From assembly GCA_002256345.1 (NCBI GenBank), contig NKIY01000004.1, positions 141,876-205,875 of the forward strand: a DNA stretch of 64,000 nucleotides. Direction: 5' to 3'. The notes below the pieces were generated by a model, which was not told the DNA's origin, did not search any database, and saw nothing but the letters and a program-made list of their open reading frames with translations. This document shows, piece after piece, positions 8,807 through 16,832 of this stretch. Source of the DNA: Bradyrhizobiaceae bacterium PARB1 (GTDB lineage Bacteria > Pseudomonadota > Alphaproteobacteria > Rhizobiales > Xanthobacteraceae). Position 1 is the first letter of the stretch. The number at the start of each line of letters is the position of its first letter. The translations under genes were made by a program, and so were the position numbers.

Positions 8807-8889
8807 TCCGGATGGAGCGCAGCGCAATCCGGGGATGTCGAGCCGGTTGAACGCCGGCTCCCGGATTACGCATCACTTCACCCAGGTAA
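8807..8889. repeat. Dispersed palindromic element (CCGGATGGAGCG type, decayed right arm)
   Basis: The left arm GTCCGGATGGAGCGCAGCGC and inner CCGGTTGAACGCCGG closely match the element at 3143-3230. The right arm (CCCGGATTACGCATCACTTC) has diverged. It lies in the gap between the podJ-like stop and the ClpP-like gene. Confidence 0.75.
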
Positions 8890-8894
8890 CAAAA

Positions 8895-11800
8895 TCAGCG
8901 TGCAGCGCGCCTGGTATTCGCCGATTTGGCCGCCTGCGCAGGCGCAGCGTCCCAACCGCCGGCCGGTGCGGTGACATTGATGGCGTCTTCCGGCTGGCCT
9001 TCCGGCACAAATGTCTGGATCGCGAGCTTCGCTGCGGCCAACGACTGCGGATCGAGGCGCTTGGCCACATCGTCACGCTTCTTGCCGGCATCGACATCGC
9101 CCTGGGCTGCGGCGAGGCTGAACCACTTGAAGCTCTCGGCGAGGTTCTGATCGACGCCGATACCGCGGGCATAGAGGATGCCGAGATTGAACTGGCTGTC
9201 GGCAACGCCGCGATCGGCGGCCTTGCGGAACCAGAGCGACGCGCTCTTATAGTTTGCACCGCGGGTGCCGCCATCAGCGTCGAGCACTGCGAGATTGTGC
9301 ATAGCCTTGGCGTTACCGCGGTCTGCCGCCTGCATGTAGTAACGGCGCGCGACTTCCCAATCCTTCTTCAGGCCCAGGCCTTTTTCATATAGCGTGCCGA
9401 GACGGAACATGCCGGGCACGACGCCGGCCTGCGCCGCGCGGTCATACCACTTGGCGGCTTCCTCATAGCTCTGCGGCACGCCGCGGCCTTCAGCATAGCG
9501 CACGCCGACCTCGAAGGCGGCCGTGGCATCGCCCTTGATCGCAGCATTGCGCAGCGCCGCGCTGCCGATGCCGTCGGGCAATTTTTCACCCGCCGGAATC
9601 GAGACCGTACCAAGCTTCTGGCCGCTGGGCGGCAATACCGGCGGCGCAGCGCTCGTGCTCGGCTGCGGCGCGGCAATGCTGCCGGTCACATCGGGCGAGA
9701 TATAGGGAATCGGCGCCGCCTGTGGCACCGGTGCCGACTGCGGAGCAGGTGCAGCTTCCGGCGCCGGCTGCGGCGCAACCAACGATTGCTTGCCCACCTG
9801 TGCAGGTGTGCCGATGGACGGGGCCGGCGATTGCGGCTGGGTTTCGATCGCCTTCGGCGTATCGAGATAAAGCGGTGTCGAATGGCTGGCATCGGCCATC
9901 GGCGGCTGCGAACCGCCATCGTCCAGCAGCGTCATCGCCATCTTGAACGAACCGAGCACGATCACGACCACGCTCGCACCGACCAGCAGCGAGCGGATTT
10001 TTGATCCGAATGTCGACGGAGCCTTGTCGCCATCGGCCTGCGGAGCAGTTTTAGCTGGCTTTCCGCCCCCCTTGGGCTTCTCACCCGTCGCGGCAGCAGC
10101 CAGCGCGGCGCGACGCGCCGCCGCAATGAAGCTGGAAGCGCTTGCGGGCTCGGGCACGGCGCCGGGGATTTCGCTGATCGCATCTTCTGAGGCGGCAATG
10201 CGCTCCGATGGCGAGATGCCTCGGCCTTGCGGGCGCGTACCGGGCTCGAGTGGATGGTCCGGCGGCAATTGCGGATCGACCATCGGTCGCGGTGACGACG
10301 GACGCTCGACGTTGACCGGCGGCGCTGCGGGCTTCGGCGCCGGCTTGGGGTCGAGGATATCGCTAATCGCCTTCGGCACCTGGAAGGCGGGCGCCGGCTC
10401 GCTCGAAATGGCGGTCGCAGCGAAATCGCGCGGCGCTGCATCGAAATGCGCGTGCGGCGGACGCACTTCGATCTGCGACGGCCCCGCGGCCTGCGGTTTC
10501 ACCGGATTAGGCAGTTGCGGACGCGGCGGCGCGGCCATTGCCGGCTGCATGGGAGCCGGCTGCATCGGAGCGGGTTGCGGCGCGGACTGCATCGGAGCAG
10601 CAGCCTGCATCGGCGGCGCGGCTGGACGCGCACTTGCGCTGCGCAGATCGCCTTCGATCTTGGCGAGGCGATCGACGACATGGCCGAGGGTCGAATGCAC
10701 GACCTCCAGCGAATCCTGCATATGGCGGTCAGTCTCCGACTGGCTGAAGCGCATGTCGGACAATTCGCGCTTGAAGGAGTCGACGATACCGGCATCGGCA
10801 CGGCTGTCGCTCAGCGCGGCGGCGAACATCGTCTGCTGGCGTTCGAGATGGCGGAGAATATCCTGCAGACCGTCTTCGACGCGGCCGAGATTGTTCGCGC
10901 GCGGATCGCCAATGCCTTCCATCCGCTCCAGCAGATAGGAAACACGCTGTTCCAGATGCGTGAAGGCAGACGACTGGTCGCTGCCGACCGGCAGGTGATC
11001 GAGCCGCTGCGCCAGCGCCGCGAGCGCGCTCTCCAGATGATCGGAACCGACCACCTGCGGGCGATCGCGATTTTCCAGCGTCGCGGTCAGCGTCACGATG
11101 CGCTGTTCGAGAGCGGCAAACATGCTGCTGTCGTTGCTCTGGGCGAGCTGATCGACCTTGGCCGACAGCTTGTGCAGATCGTCGCTGAGGCGGCCGACGG
11201 TCTCGTTCGATGCGACGTTGGAGACAATGGCGCGCAACGCGGTGACTGCGCCCTCCAACTGCTCCAGCGTGCCGGGATTGTCGCTCGAACGCACGATCTG
11301 ATCGATCTTGCTGCCGAGATTGCGGATCGCCTCGTCGAAGCCGGCGAGCTGTTCGGCCGGCGTCAATGTCTTCAGCGTTTTATGGATGTCGCCGAGAGCC
11401 GTTTCGAGATTGACGAGCACATCGGCGTCGATGCCGCTCTGCTTGTTCTCATCGATACGGCGCGACAGCGCGCGGATTTCACTTTCGATGGACTCAATGG
11501 CACGGCGCGGCAGCGCGTCGGTCACCGCATTGCGGATTTCAGCGAGTTCGCTGCGGAAGGTCGCGATGGACTGCTCGATGCTGGAATCAGGCCGCTGCAG
11601 CGCGTCGATCTTGCTGGTGATCTGGGACAGCTGACGCTCCAGCCCGGACATGTCGGGCATCGGAGACGGCGTGACATGCGGGGCGATAGGCGGCGCGTAG
11701 CGCGAAGCCATCCGCGGCGGCCCGTCGAGTTCGCCCTGGCGCGCGGTGATCTCCGCGACGGCGAAATCGATCGACAGCGGATCGGACTGCGGCGCCGAGC

Positions 11801-12314
11801 TGTAGACCTGATTGGCGGCACGCTCGACCATGTCGGGGTTCGGGCGCGGATCGTAGTGCATATGGGACACGGCCGAACGAGGCGGCTGCTCGTTGATCTG
11901 CGACAGCCGCGCATCGAGGCGCGAAATGGCGTCGTTGAGCTGGCGCGCGACCCCAGGCTCGTTGTTGCTGCGCTGGTGCGGACGCGAAAACTCTTCGATC
12001 TGGCGGGCGATCGCATCGAGGCGCTGATGAATATCAGCGACTTCGGCGGCTTCGCGCTGCGGCATTGCCGGACGCGGACGCACCGGCGAATGTGACGAAT
12101 GACCGGGACGTGCCTGGTAGCGCGGCGGCTGCGGAGCTGCTGTGGGCGGCGCGTGATCGGCATAACCATGCATCGGGGGAGCGACCGGGGATTCGCCGAT
12201 GGTGGTGTTCAGCCAATCCGTGAGGGACATCCCGGCCCGGCGCGCAGCGGCCTCGGCCCGCTCGCGAACCGATGGGTCCATCCCCTCAACACTCCACGAT
12301 ACGCGCGAATTCAT
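8895..12314 (-). CDS. podJ: PodJ-like polar localization factor with Sel1 repeats
   Basis: This 1139-residue protein opens with 'SWSVEGMDPSVRERAEAAARRAG', the conserved N-terminus of alphaproteobacterial PodJ proteins. Long coiled-coil segments fill about residues 230-560, then a proline/alanine-rich linker. A single membrane helix follows near 770-790 ('LLVGASVVVIVLGSFKMAM'), then a periplasmic P/Q/A-rich stretch and four Sel1/TPR-like repeats near 915-1090 (for example 'AAKWYDRAAQAG', 'ARRYYMQAADRG'). In Caulobacter PodJ organises the pole for pili, chemotaxis and asymmetric division, and its periplasmic part is trimmed by proteolysis. The symbol is assigned by architecture. A CtrA-like box lies upstream. 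Confidence 0.82.
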   Translation of the reverse strand: MNSRVSWSVEGMDPSVRERAEAAARRAGMSLTDWLNTTIGESPVAPPMHGYADHAPPTAAPQPPRYQARPGHSSHSPVRPRPAMPQREAAEVADIHQRLDAIARQIEEFSRPHQRSNNEPGVARQLNDAISRLDARLSQINEQPPRSAVSHMHYDPRPNPDMVERAANQVYSSAPQSDPLSIDFAVAEITARQGELDGPPRMASRYAPPIAPHVTPSPMPDMSGLERQLSQITSKIDALQRPDSSIEQSIATFRSELAEIRNAVTDALPRRAIESIESEIRALSRRIDENKQSGIDADVLVNLETALGDIHKTLKTLTPAEQLAGFDEAIRNLGSKIDQIVRSSDNPGTLEQLEGAVTALRAIVSNVASNETVGRLSDDLHKLSAKVDQLAQSNDSSMFAALEQRIVTLTATLENRDRPQVVGSDHLESALAALAQRLDHLPVGSDQSSAFTHLEQRVSYLLERMEGIGDPRANNLGRVEDGLQDILRHLERQQTMFAAALSDSRADAGIVDSFKRELSDMRFSQSETDRHMQDSLEVVHSTLGHVVDRLAKIEGDLRSASARPAAPPMQAAAPMQSAPQPAPMQPAPMQPAMAAPPRPQLPNPVKPQAAGPSQIEVRPPHAHFDAAPRDFAATAISSEPAPAFQVPKAISDILDPKPAPKPAAPPVNVERPSSPRPMVDPQLPPDHPLEPGTRPQGRGISPSERIAASEDAISEIPGAVPEPASASSFIAAARRAALAAAATGEKPKGGGKPAKTAPQADGDKAPSTFGSKIRSLLVGASVVVIVLGSFKMAMTLLDDGGSQPPMADASHSTPLYLDTPKAIETQPQSPAPSIGTPAQVGKQSLVAPQPAPEAAPAPQSAPVPQAAPIPYISPDVTGSIAAPQPSTSAAPPVLPPSGQKLGTVSIPAGEKLPDGIGSAALRNAAIKGDATAAFEVGVRYAEGRGVPQSYEEAAKWYDRAAQAGVVPGMFRLGTLYEKGLGLKKDWEVARRYYMQAADRGNAKAMHNLAVLDADGGTRGANYKSASLWFRKAADRGVADSQFNLGILYARGIGVDQNLAESFKWFSLAAAQGDVDAGKKRDDVAKRLDPQSLAAAKLAIQTFVPEGQPEDAINVTAPAGGWDAAPAQAAKSANTRRAAR

Positions 12315-12437
12315 GCTTTGGTCCGGTTACGAGCCTGGCGCCAACCAGCGCCTGCAGCTTCCGCCACGCGTCCCAAGATGAAGAATGTCGAAACGGGAGC
12401 GGAGCGGTCTGCCTCGTTCCGGACTTTTCAGGGTTAG

Positions 12438-12454
12438 GGTAAATAACGGGTTAA
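12438..12454 (-). promoter_or_regulatory. Candidate CtrA box upstream of podJ-like gene
   Basis: On the minus strand the bases read TTAA-CCCGTTA-TTTAC. This fits the CtrA consensus TTAA-N7-TTAAC except for one base. It lies about 125 bases before the podJ-like start, in a 229-base gap with no gene. Another TTAA pair (TTAAATGTTAAT) is nearby at about 12474. Binding is not shown. Confidence 0.4.
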
Positions 12455-12543
12455 GGATGCCCGCTGCAGCGCCTTAAATGTTAATCGAACGATACACTTG
12501 CGCCGTTTCATAGGTAGGATCGGATGTTTACGGCGCAGATGTT

Positions 12544-13095
12544 TCAACGTGTGAACAAGGCGCTAAGATCGACGATGTCGCGCTCGGTCATCGAGTCGTG
12601 GCGCGGGTCCATTACCGCGGACTGGCCGATATAGGCCCAGTACAGAAACTCCGCGCGTGACAATGCGCGGCGGTGTTCGACGCCGGCCTCGGTCAGCACC
12701 TTCGCCATGTAGGCGATGCGCCGCGCATCGACGGAAGCGACCATTTTGGCAACGGCCTTGTCGGTTGCCCCCATCGCCCGGATCGAGCGGTCGAGGCTGC
12801 GATCCTCGTTGAAGGCGAGCTTCATGAGATGGGTCAAGCGCGCCGTGCCGGTGGTCGAGGCATCGGTCTGCTCTAATACCTGATCGGTGGTCCGTTCCTG
12901 CCAGCGCTCCAGAAGCTGTAGGCGGAACTCACCGATATCCTTGAAATGCCAATAGAAACTGCCACGCGAGACGTTCAGCCCGGCGGCCAGATCGCCGACC
13001 TTGAGCGCAGTCGCACCCTGCCGTGCCAGTATGCGGAGGCCGTGATCGAGCCACGCCGTGCGCGTCAGCCTGTCCTTGGTCGCTTGCTCGTCCAT
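12544..13095 (-). CDS. TetR family transcriptional regulator
   Basis: This 183-residue protein has the TetR N-terminal helix-turn-helix ('LKVGDLAAGLNVSRGSFYWHFKD', about residues 30-52) followed by a helical ligand domain without recognisable specificity. ATG 13095 (MDEQATKD) is preferred. The longer starts at 13131 and 13152 would place the operator-like repeats inside the coding region. It is divergent from an NTF2-like gene and from a fatty-acid oxidation operon, so control of one or both is plausible. The inducer is unknown. Confidence 0.9.
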   Translation of the reverse strand: MDEQATKDRLTRTAWLDHGLRILARQGATALKVGDLAAGLNVSRGSFYWHFKDIGEFRLQLLERWQERTTDQVLEQTDASTTGTARLTHLMKLAFNEDRSLDRSIRAMGATDKAVAKMVASVDARRIAYMAKVLTEAGVEHRRALSRAEFLYWAYIGQSAVMDPRHDSMTERDIVDLSALFTR

Positions 13096-13102
13096 CCCAG
13101 AA

Positions 13103-13166
13103 CCATACACAAGTGTATTGACGAAATCCATGCACCGGGAGTAAGTTTCCATGCAAGGGTGTATGG
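13103..13166. promoter_or_regulatory. Putative TetR operator pair (two CCAT-N6-GTGTAT-N-G sites)
   Basis: Two direct copies of an 18-base pattern occur between the divergent starts: CCATACACAAGTGTATTG at 13103-13120 and CCATGCAAGGGTGTATGG at 13149-13166. The first contains the inverted pair ATACAC/GTGTAT. The second sits in the inverted pair GTTTCCAT/ATGGAAAC (13145-13170). Spacing of 46 bases and position between a TetR gene and its neighbour fit an autoregulated divergent promoter. Confidence 0.6.
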
Positions 13167-13184
13167 AAACGCGGAGAACCTCCG

Positions 13185-13571
13185 ATGGGCATGACCGGCC
13201 TCGACACGTGGTACGGCTTCATGAAGTCGCATGATCAGGCGGCGCTATGGGAATTGCTGCATCCCGATGCCGTGTTCGAAAGCCCGGTCGTGCATTCGCC
13301 GCAACGCGGCCGCGAGATCGTGTTCAAATATCTCACCGCCGCCGAACAGGTTTTGGGCGGGCCCGGCTTCACCTATGTCGGTGAATGGCGAAATGACACC
13401 TCGGCCGTGCTCGAATTCGAAAACGAGATCGACGGCATCAAGATCAACGGCATCGACATGATCACCTTCGATTCCGACAACCGCATCACGCATTTCAAGG
13501 TGATGGTACGCCCACTCAAGGCCATCAATCTGCTGCACCGTCTCATGGGTGAGATGCTGGCGCGGCAATAA
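13185..13571 (+). CDS. NTF2-like (SnoaL-type) small protein
   Basis: This 128-residue protein has the NTF2-fold pattern: an N-terminal helix with 'TWYGFMKSHDQAALWELLHPDAVFESPVVH', followed by curved-sheet strands and 'IDMITFDSDNRITHFKVMVRPLKAI' near the end. Such domains form pocket-bearing dimers and include isomerases, hydrolases and simple binding proteins. No catalytic set stands out. It is transcribed away from the TetR gene and is followed after about 100 bases by the acyl-CoA dehydrogenase gene, so it may belong to the same fatty-acid regulon. Confidence 0.82.
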   Translation: MGMTGLDTWYGFMKSHDQAALWELLHPDAVFESPVVHSPQRGREIVFKYLTAAEQVLGGPGFTYVGEWRNDTSAVLEFENEIDGIKINGIDMITFDSDNRITHFKVMVRPLKAINLLHRLMGEMLARQ

Positions 13572-13667
13572 GGTGCCTGAAGTTTCAAATCACATTCAAA
13601 CGGCCTTGCTGTAGACTAACGGCAAGCTGTCGCAACTGAACAAAGAATTCCAACCGGGGAGGATTCC

Positions 13668-15458
13668 ATGCCCAGTTACAAAGCGCCGCTCGAAGACGTC
13701 GGCTTTCTACTCAATGACGTCTTCCAGTTCGATCGCTACAACAACCTGCCCGGCTTTGCCGATGCATCGGCAGATGTGCGCGAGGCGATCCTGGGCGAGG
13801 CGGCCAAGCTCAGCGAGAATGTGCTGCAGCCGCTCAATCGCGTCGGCGATCTCGAAGGCTGCAAGCGCCATGACGACGGCAGCGTCACCACGCCGAAAGG
13901 CTTCAAGGACGCGTTCAAGCAGGTGACCGAAGGCGGCTGGCTCGGCCTCTCGGCGCCAGTGGAATTCGGCGGCCAGGGCCTGCCGGTGACGCTGTCGCAG
14001 ACCGTTGCCGAATTCCAGATCTCCGCCAATATGGCATTCTCCATGTATGGCGGCCTCACCATGGGCGCGACCGCCGCACTGGTCGTGCACGGCAAGCCCG
14101 AGCAGAAGAGCAAATATCTGCCGAAAATGATTGCCGGCGAATGGACCGGCACCATGAATTTGACCGAGCCGCATTGCGGCACGGATCTCGGCCTGCTCCG
14201 CACCAAGGCGGTGCCGCAGGGCGACGGCAGCTACAAGATCTCCGGCACAAAAATCTTCATTTCGGCCGGCGAACACGACATGGCCGACAACATCATCCAC
14301 CTCGTGCTCGCGCGCATCGAAGGCGCTCCGGCCGGCATCAAGGGCGTGTCGCTCTTCGTGGTGCCGAAGGTGTTGGTGAATGACGACGGCTCGCTCGGCG
14401 AGCGTAACGGCGTCGTCTGCGGCTCGATCGAGCACAAGATGGGCATCCACGGCAATTCCACCTGCGTGATGAACTACGACAACGCCACCGGCTGGCTGAT
14501 CGGCGAAGAAAACAAGGGCATGCAGGGCATGTTTGTGATGATGAACGAAGCCCGGCTCGGCGTTGCCGTGCAGGGCCTCGCTCAGTCCGAAGTCGCCTAT
14601 CAGAACGCCGTCGCTTACGCGAAGGAGCGCATCCAGGGGCGCTCGCTCACCGGACCGAAGTCGCCGGACAAGCCGGCGGATTCAATCATGGTGCATCCGG
14701 ACGTGCGCCGCACGCTGCTCACCATCCGCGCCTTCAACGAAGCCGCCCGCGCCATGGTGGTATGGACCGCGCTGAAGAGCGACGTCGCCCATCGCTCCGA
14801 CGATCCGAAGGAGCGTCAGGCTGCCGACGATCACATGGGCCTGATGACGCCGGTGCTGAAGGGCGTGCTCACCGATGGCGGTTTTGCCAATGCGGTGTCG
14901 GCGCAGCAGATGTTCGGCGGCCACGGCTATATTGCCGAATGGGGCATGGAGCAGTTCGTGCGCGATGCGCGTATCGCCATGATCTATGAAGGCGCCAATG
15001 GCATCCAGGCACTCGATCTCGTCGGCCGCAAGCTGCCGCGCGACGGTGGCCGTGCCGCCATGGCGTTCTTTGGCGAGGTTGCCGCCTTTGCGAAGGAGCA
15101 TGGCACGGACGAGGCGATGAAACCTTATGTCGGGCCGTTGTCGAATGCGCTCGGCCACCTGCAGCAGGCCACCATGTGGCTGATGAATAATGCGATGGCC
15201 AAGCCCGACAATGCCGGTGCCGGAGCTACGGACTACATGCAACTGTTCGGCCTCACGGCCTTCGCCTATATGTGGGCGAAGATGGCGAAGGTGGCCCAGG
15301 ACAAGATCGCCGCCGAGGGTGCGACGCCTTATCTGACCACCAAGCTCGTTACCGGCCGCTTCTTCATGGAGCGCATGCTGCCGGAGACGGCGTTGCATCT
15401 CGCCCGCATCCAGACGGGTGCGGCGACCACGATGGAGCTTCCGGCGGAAGCGTTCTGA
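13668..15458 (+). CDS. Acyl-CoA dehydrogenase with C-terminal extension domain (FadE-like)
   Basis: This 596-residue FAD enzyme carries out the first step of fatty-acid beta-oxidation, passing electrons to ETF. Typical motifs are 'MNLTEPHCGTDLG' (about residue 165), 'GTKIFISAGEHD' and the active-site glutamate region 'MIYEGANGIQALDLVGRKL' (about residue 445). The last ~110 residues are the extra domain of the long FadE group with an N-terminal DUF-type segment. A strong GGGGAGG-like site precedes the ATG. It begins a three-gene set with thiolase and FadB-type genes; the palindromic element at 15483-15585 intervenes. Confidence 0.95.
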   Translation: MPSYKAPLEDVGFLLNDVFQFDRYNNLPGFADASADVREAILGEAAKLSENVLQPLNRVGDLEGCKRHDDGSVTTPKGFKDAFKQVTEGGWLGLSAPVEFGGQGLPVTLSQTVAEFQISANMAFSMYGGLTMGATAALVVHGKPEQKSKYLPKMIAGEWTGTMNLTEPHCGTDLGLLRTKAVPQGDGSYKISGTKIFISAGEHDMADNIIHLVLARIEGAPAGIKGVSLFVVPKVLVNDDGSLGERNGVVCGSIEHKMGIHGNSTCVMNYDNATGWLIGEENKGMQGMFVMMNEARLGVAVQGLAQSEVAYQNAVAYAKERIQGRSLTGPKSPDKPADSIMVHPDVRRTLLTIRAFNEAARAMVVWTALKSDVAHRSDDPKERQAADDHMGLMTPVLKGVLTDGGFANAVSAQQMFGGHGYIAEWGMEQFVRDARIAMIYEGANGIQALDLVGRKLPRDGGRAAMAFFGEVAAFAKEHGTDEAMKPYVGPLSNALGHLQQATMWLMNNAMAKPDNAGAGATDYMQLFGLTAFAYMWAKMAKVAQDKIAAEGATPYLTTKLVTGRFFMERMLPETALHLARIQTGAATTMELPAEAF

Positions 15459-15482
15459 TCATAGCTGCCACCACACACGTGA

Positions 15483-15585
15483 CTGTCATCCCCGCGAAAG
15501 CGGGGATCCAGTAGACACAGACTCCACAGATAGAACTCCGACAATCGAGTTTACTGGATCGCCCGGTCAAGCCGGGCGATGACAG
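15483..15585. repeat. Dispersed palindromic element (CTGTCATCCCCGC...GATGACAG)
   Basis: The left arm CTGTCATCCCCGCGAAAGCG, inner GGGGATCCAGTAGACA, inner TTTACTGGATCGCCCGG and the right arm GCCGGGCGATGACAG form nested inverted repeats. A close relative is at 19065-19169, so two copies bracket the thiolase-fadB pair. An in-frame ATG at 15579 lies in the right arm and is not the thiolase start. Confidence 0.85.
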
Positions 15586-15611
15586 CCAAAGTTAATCCGA
15601 AGGGAGACACC

Positions 15612-16820
15612 ATGCCCGAGGCCTATATCTACGATCACGTTCGCACGCCGCGCGGCCGCGGCAAATCCGATGGTTCGCTGCATGAGGTGACGGCGCTAGC
15701 GCTCGCCACCACGCCGCTGAAGGCGCTCAAGGAGCGCAACAATCTCAAGCCCGGCAGCGTCGATGACGTCGTGCTCGGCGTCGTCGATCCCGTCGGCGAG
15801 GCCGGCGGTGACATCGCGCGCATGGCCGCGCTGTCGGCCGGCTATGGCAACGACGTCCCCGGCATCCAGATCAATCGCTTCTGCGCGTCCGGCCTCGACG
15901 CCGTGAACTTTGCAGCCGCCCAGGTGATGGCCGGCCAGCACGAACTCACCATCGGTGGCGGCGCCGAGAGCATGAGCCGCGTCGGCATTGGCGCCTCCGG
16001 CGGCGCATGGCCGGTGGACCCTTCCATCGCCGTTCCCGCTTATTTCATGCCGCAGGGCGTCTCGGCCGACCTCATCGCGACGAAGTACGGTTTCTCCCGC
16101 GATGACGTCGATGCTTACTCTGTGCAGAGCCAGCAGCGCGCAGCGAAGGCGTGGGAGGAAGGCCGCTTCAAGAACTCGATCGTCCCGGTCAAGGACATCA
16201 ACGGCCTGACCATTCTGGCCAAGGACGAGCATATGCGCCCGTCCACCACGATGCAGTCGCTGGCCGCGCTGCAACCATCCTTTGCCACCGTCGCGCAGAT
16301 GGGTGGTTTCGATGGCGTCGCGATCCAGTCGCATCCGGAAGTCGAGGCGGTGAACTACGTCCATCATGCCGGCAATTCATCGGGCATCGTCGATGGAGCT
16401 GCGGCCGTGTTGCTCGGTAGCGCCGAAGCCGGCAAGAAGAACGGCCTGACGCCGCGCGCGAAGATTCGTGCATTCGCGAATATCGGCTCCGAACCGGCGA
16501 TGATGCTCACCGGTCCTGTGGATGTGACGAAGAAAGTGCTGGAGCGTTCCGGCATGAAGCTGTCTGACATCGACCTGTTCGAGCTCAACGAAGCTTTCGC
16601 CTCGGTTGTGCTGCGCTTCATCCAGGCCTTCGACATCGACAATGAGAAGATCAATGTCTGCGGCGGCGCCATCGCCATGGGCCATCCGCTCGGCGCCACC
16701 GGCGCCATGATCCTCGGCACCGTGCTCGACGAACTCGAGCGCACCAACAAGTCCACGGCCCTCGTCACCCTCTGCATCGGCGGCGGCATGGGCACCGCCA
16801 CCATCATCGAACGCGTGTAA
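15612..16820 (+). CDS. fadA: Acetyl-CoA C-acyltransferase (thiolase, FadA-like)
   Basis: This 402-residue thiolase has the acylated cysteine in 'INRFCASGLDAVNFAA' (about residue 92), the catalytic histidine in 'AMGHPLGATGAM' (about 357), and the second cysteine in 'VTLCIGGGMG' (about 387). It would cleave 3-ketoacyl-CoA to acetyl-CoA plus a shortened acyl-CoA. ATG 15612 follows AGGGAG at a good distance. It ends 12 bases before the fused hydratase/dehydrogenase gene, so the two are cotranscribed as a beta-oxidation pair. Confidence 0.95.
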   Translation: MPEAYIYDHVRTPRGRGKSDGSLHEVTALALATTPLKALKERNNLKPGSVDDVVLGVVDPVGEAGGDIARMAALSAGYGNDVPGIQINRFCASGLDAVNFAAAQVMAGQHELTIGGGAESMSRVGIGASGGAWPVDPSIAVPAYFMPQGVSADLIATKYGFSRDDVDAYSVQSQQRAAKAWEEGRFKNSIVPVKDINGLTILAKDEHMRPSTTMQSLAALQPSFATVAQMGGFDGVAIQSHPEVEAVNYVHHAGNSSGIVDGAAAVLLGSAEAGKKNGLTPRAKIRAFANIGSEPAMMLTGPVDVTKKVLERSGMKLSDIDLFELNEAFASVVLRFIQAFDIDNEKINVCGGAIAMGHPLGATGAMILGTVLDELERTNKSTALVTLCIGGGMGTATIIERV

Positions 16821-16832
16821 GGAGCGGCCAAC

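Noticed and set aside
9943-12095. Long plus-strand open frames opposite the podJ-like gene
   Set aside because: They are by-products of the GC-rich codon pattern of podJ and give low-complexity arginine- or serine-rich text with no known domain.
15579-15611. Earlier ATG for the thiolase at 15579
   Set aside because: It lies inside the palindromic element; ATG 15612 with AGGGAG is better supported.
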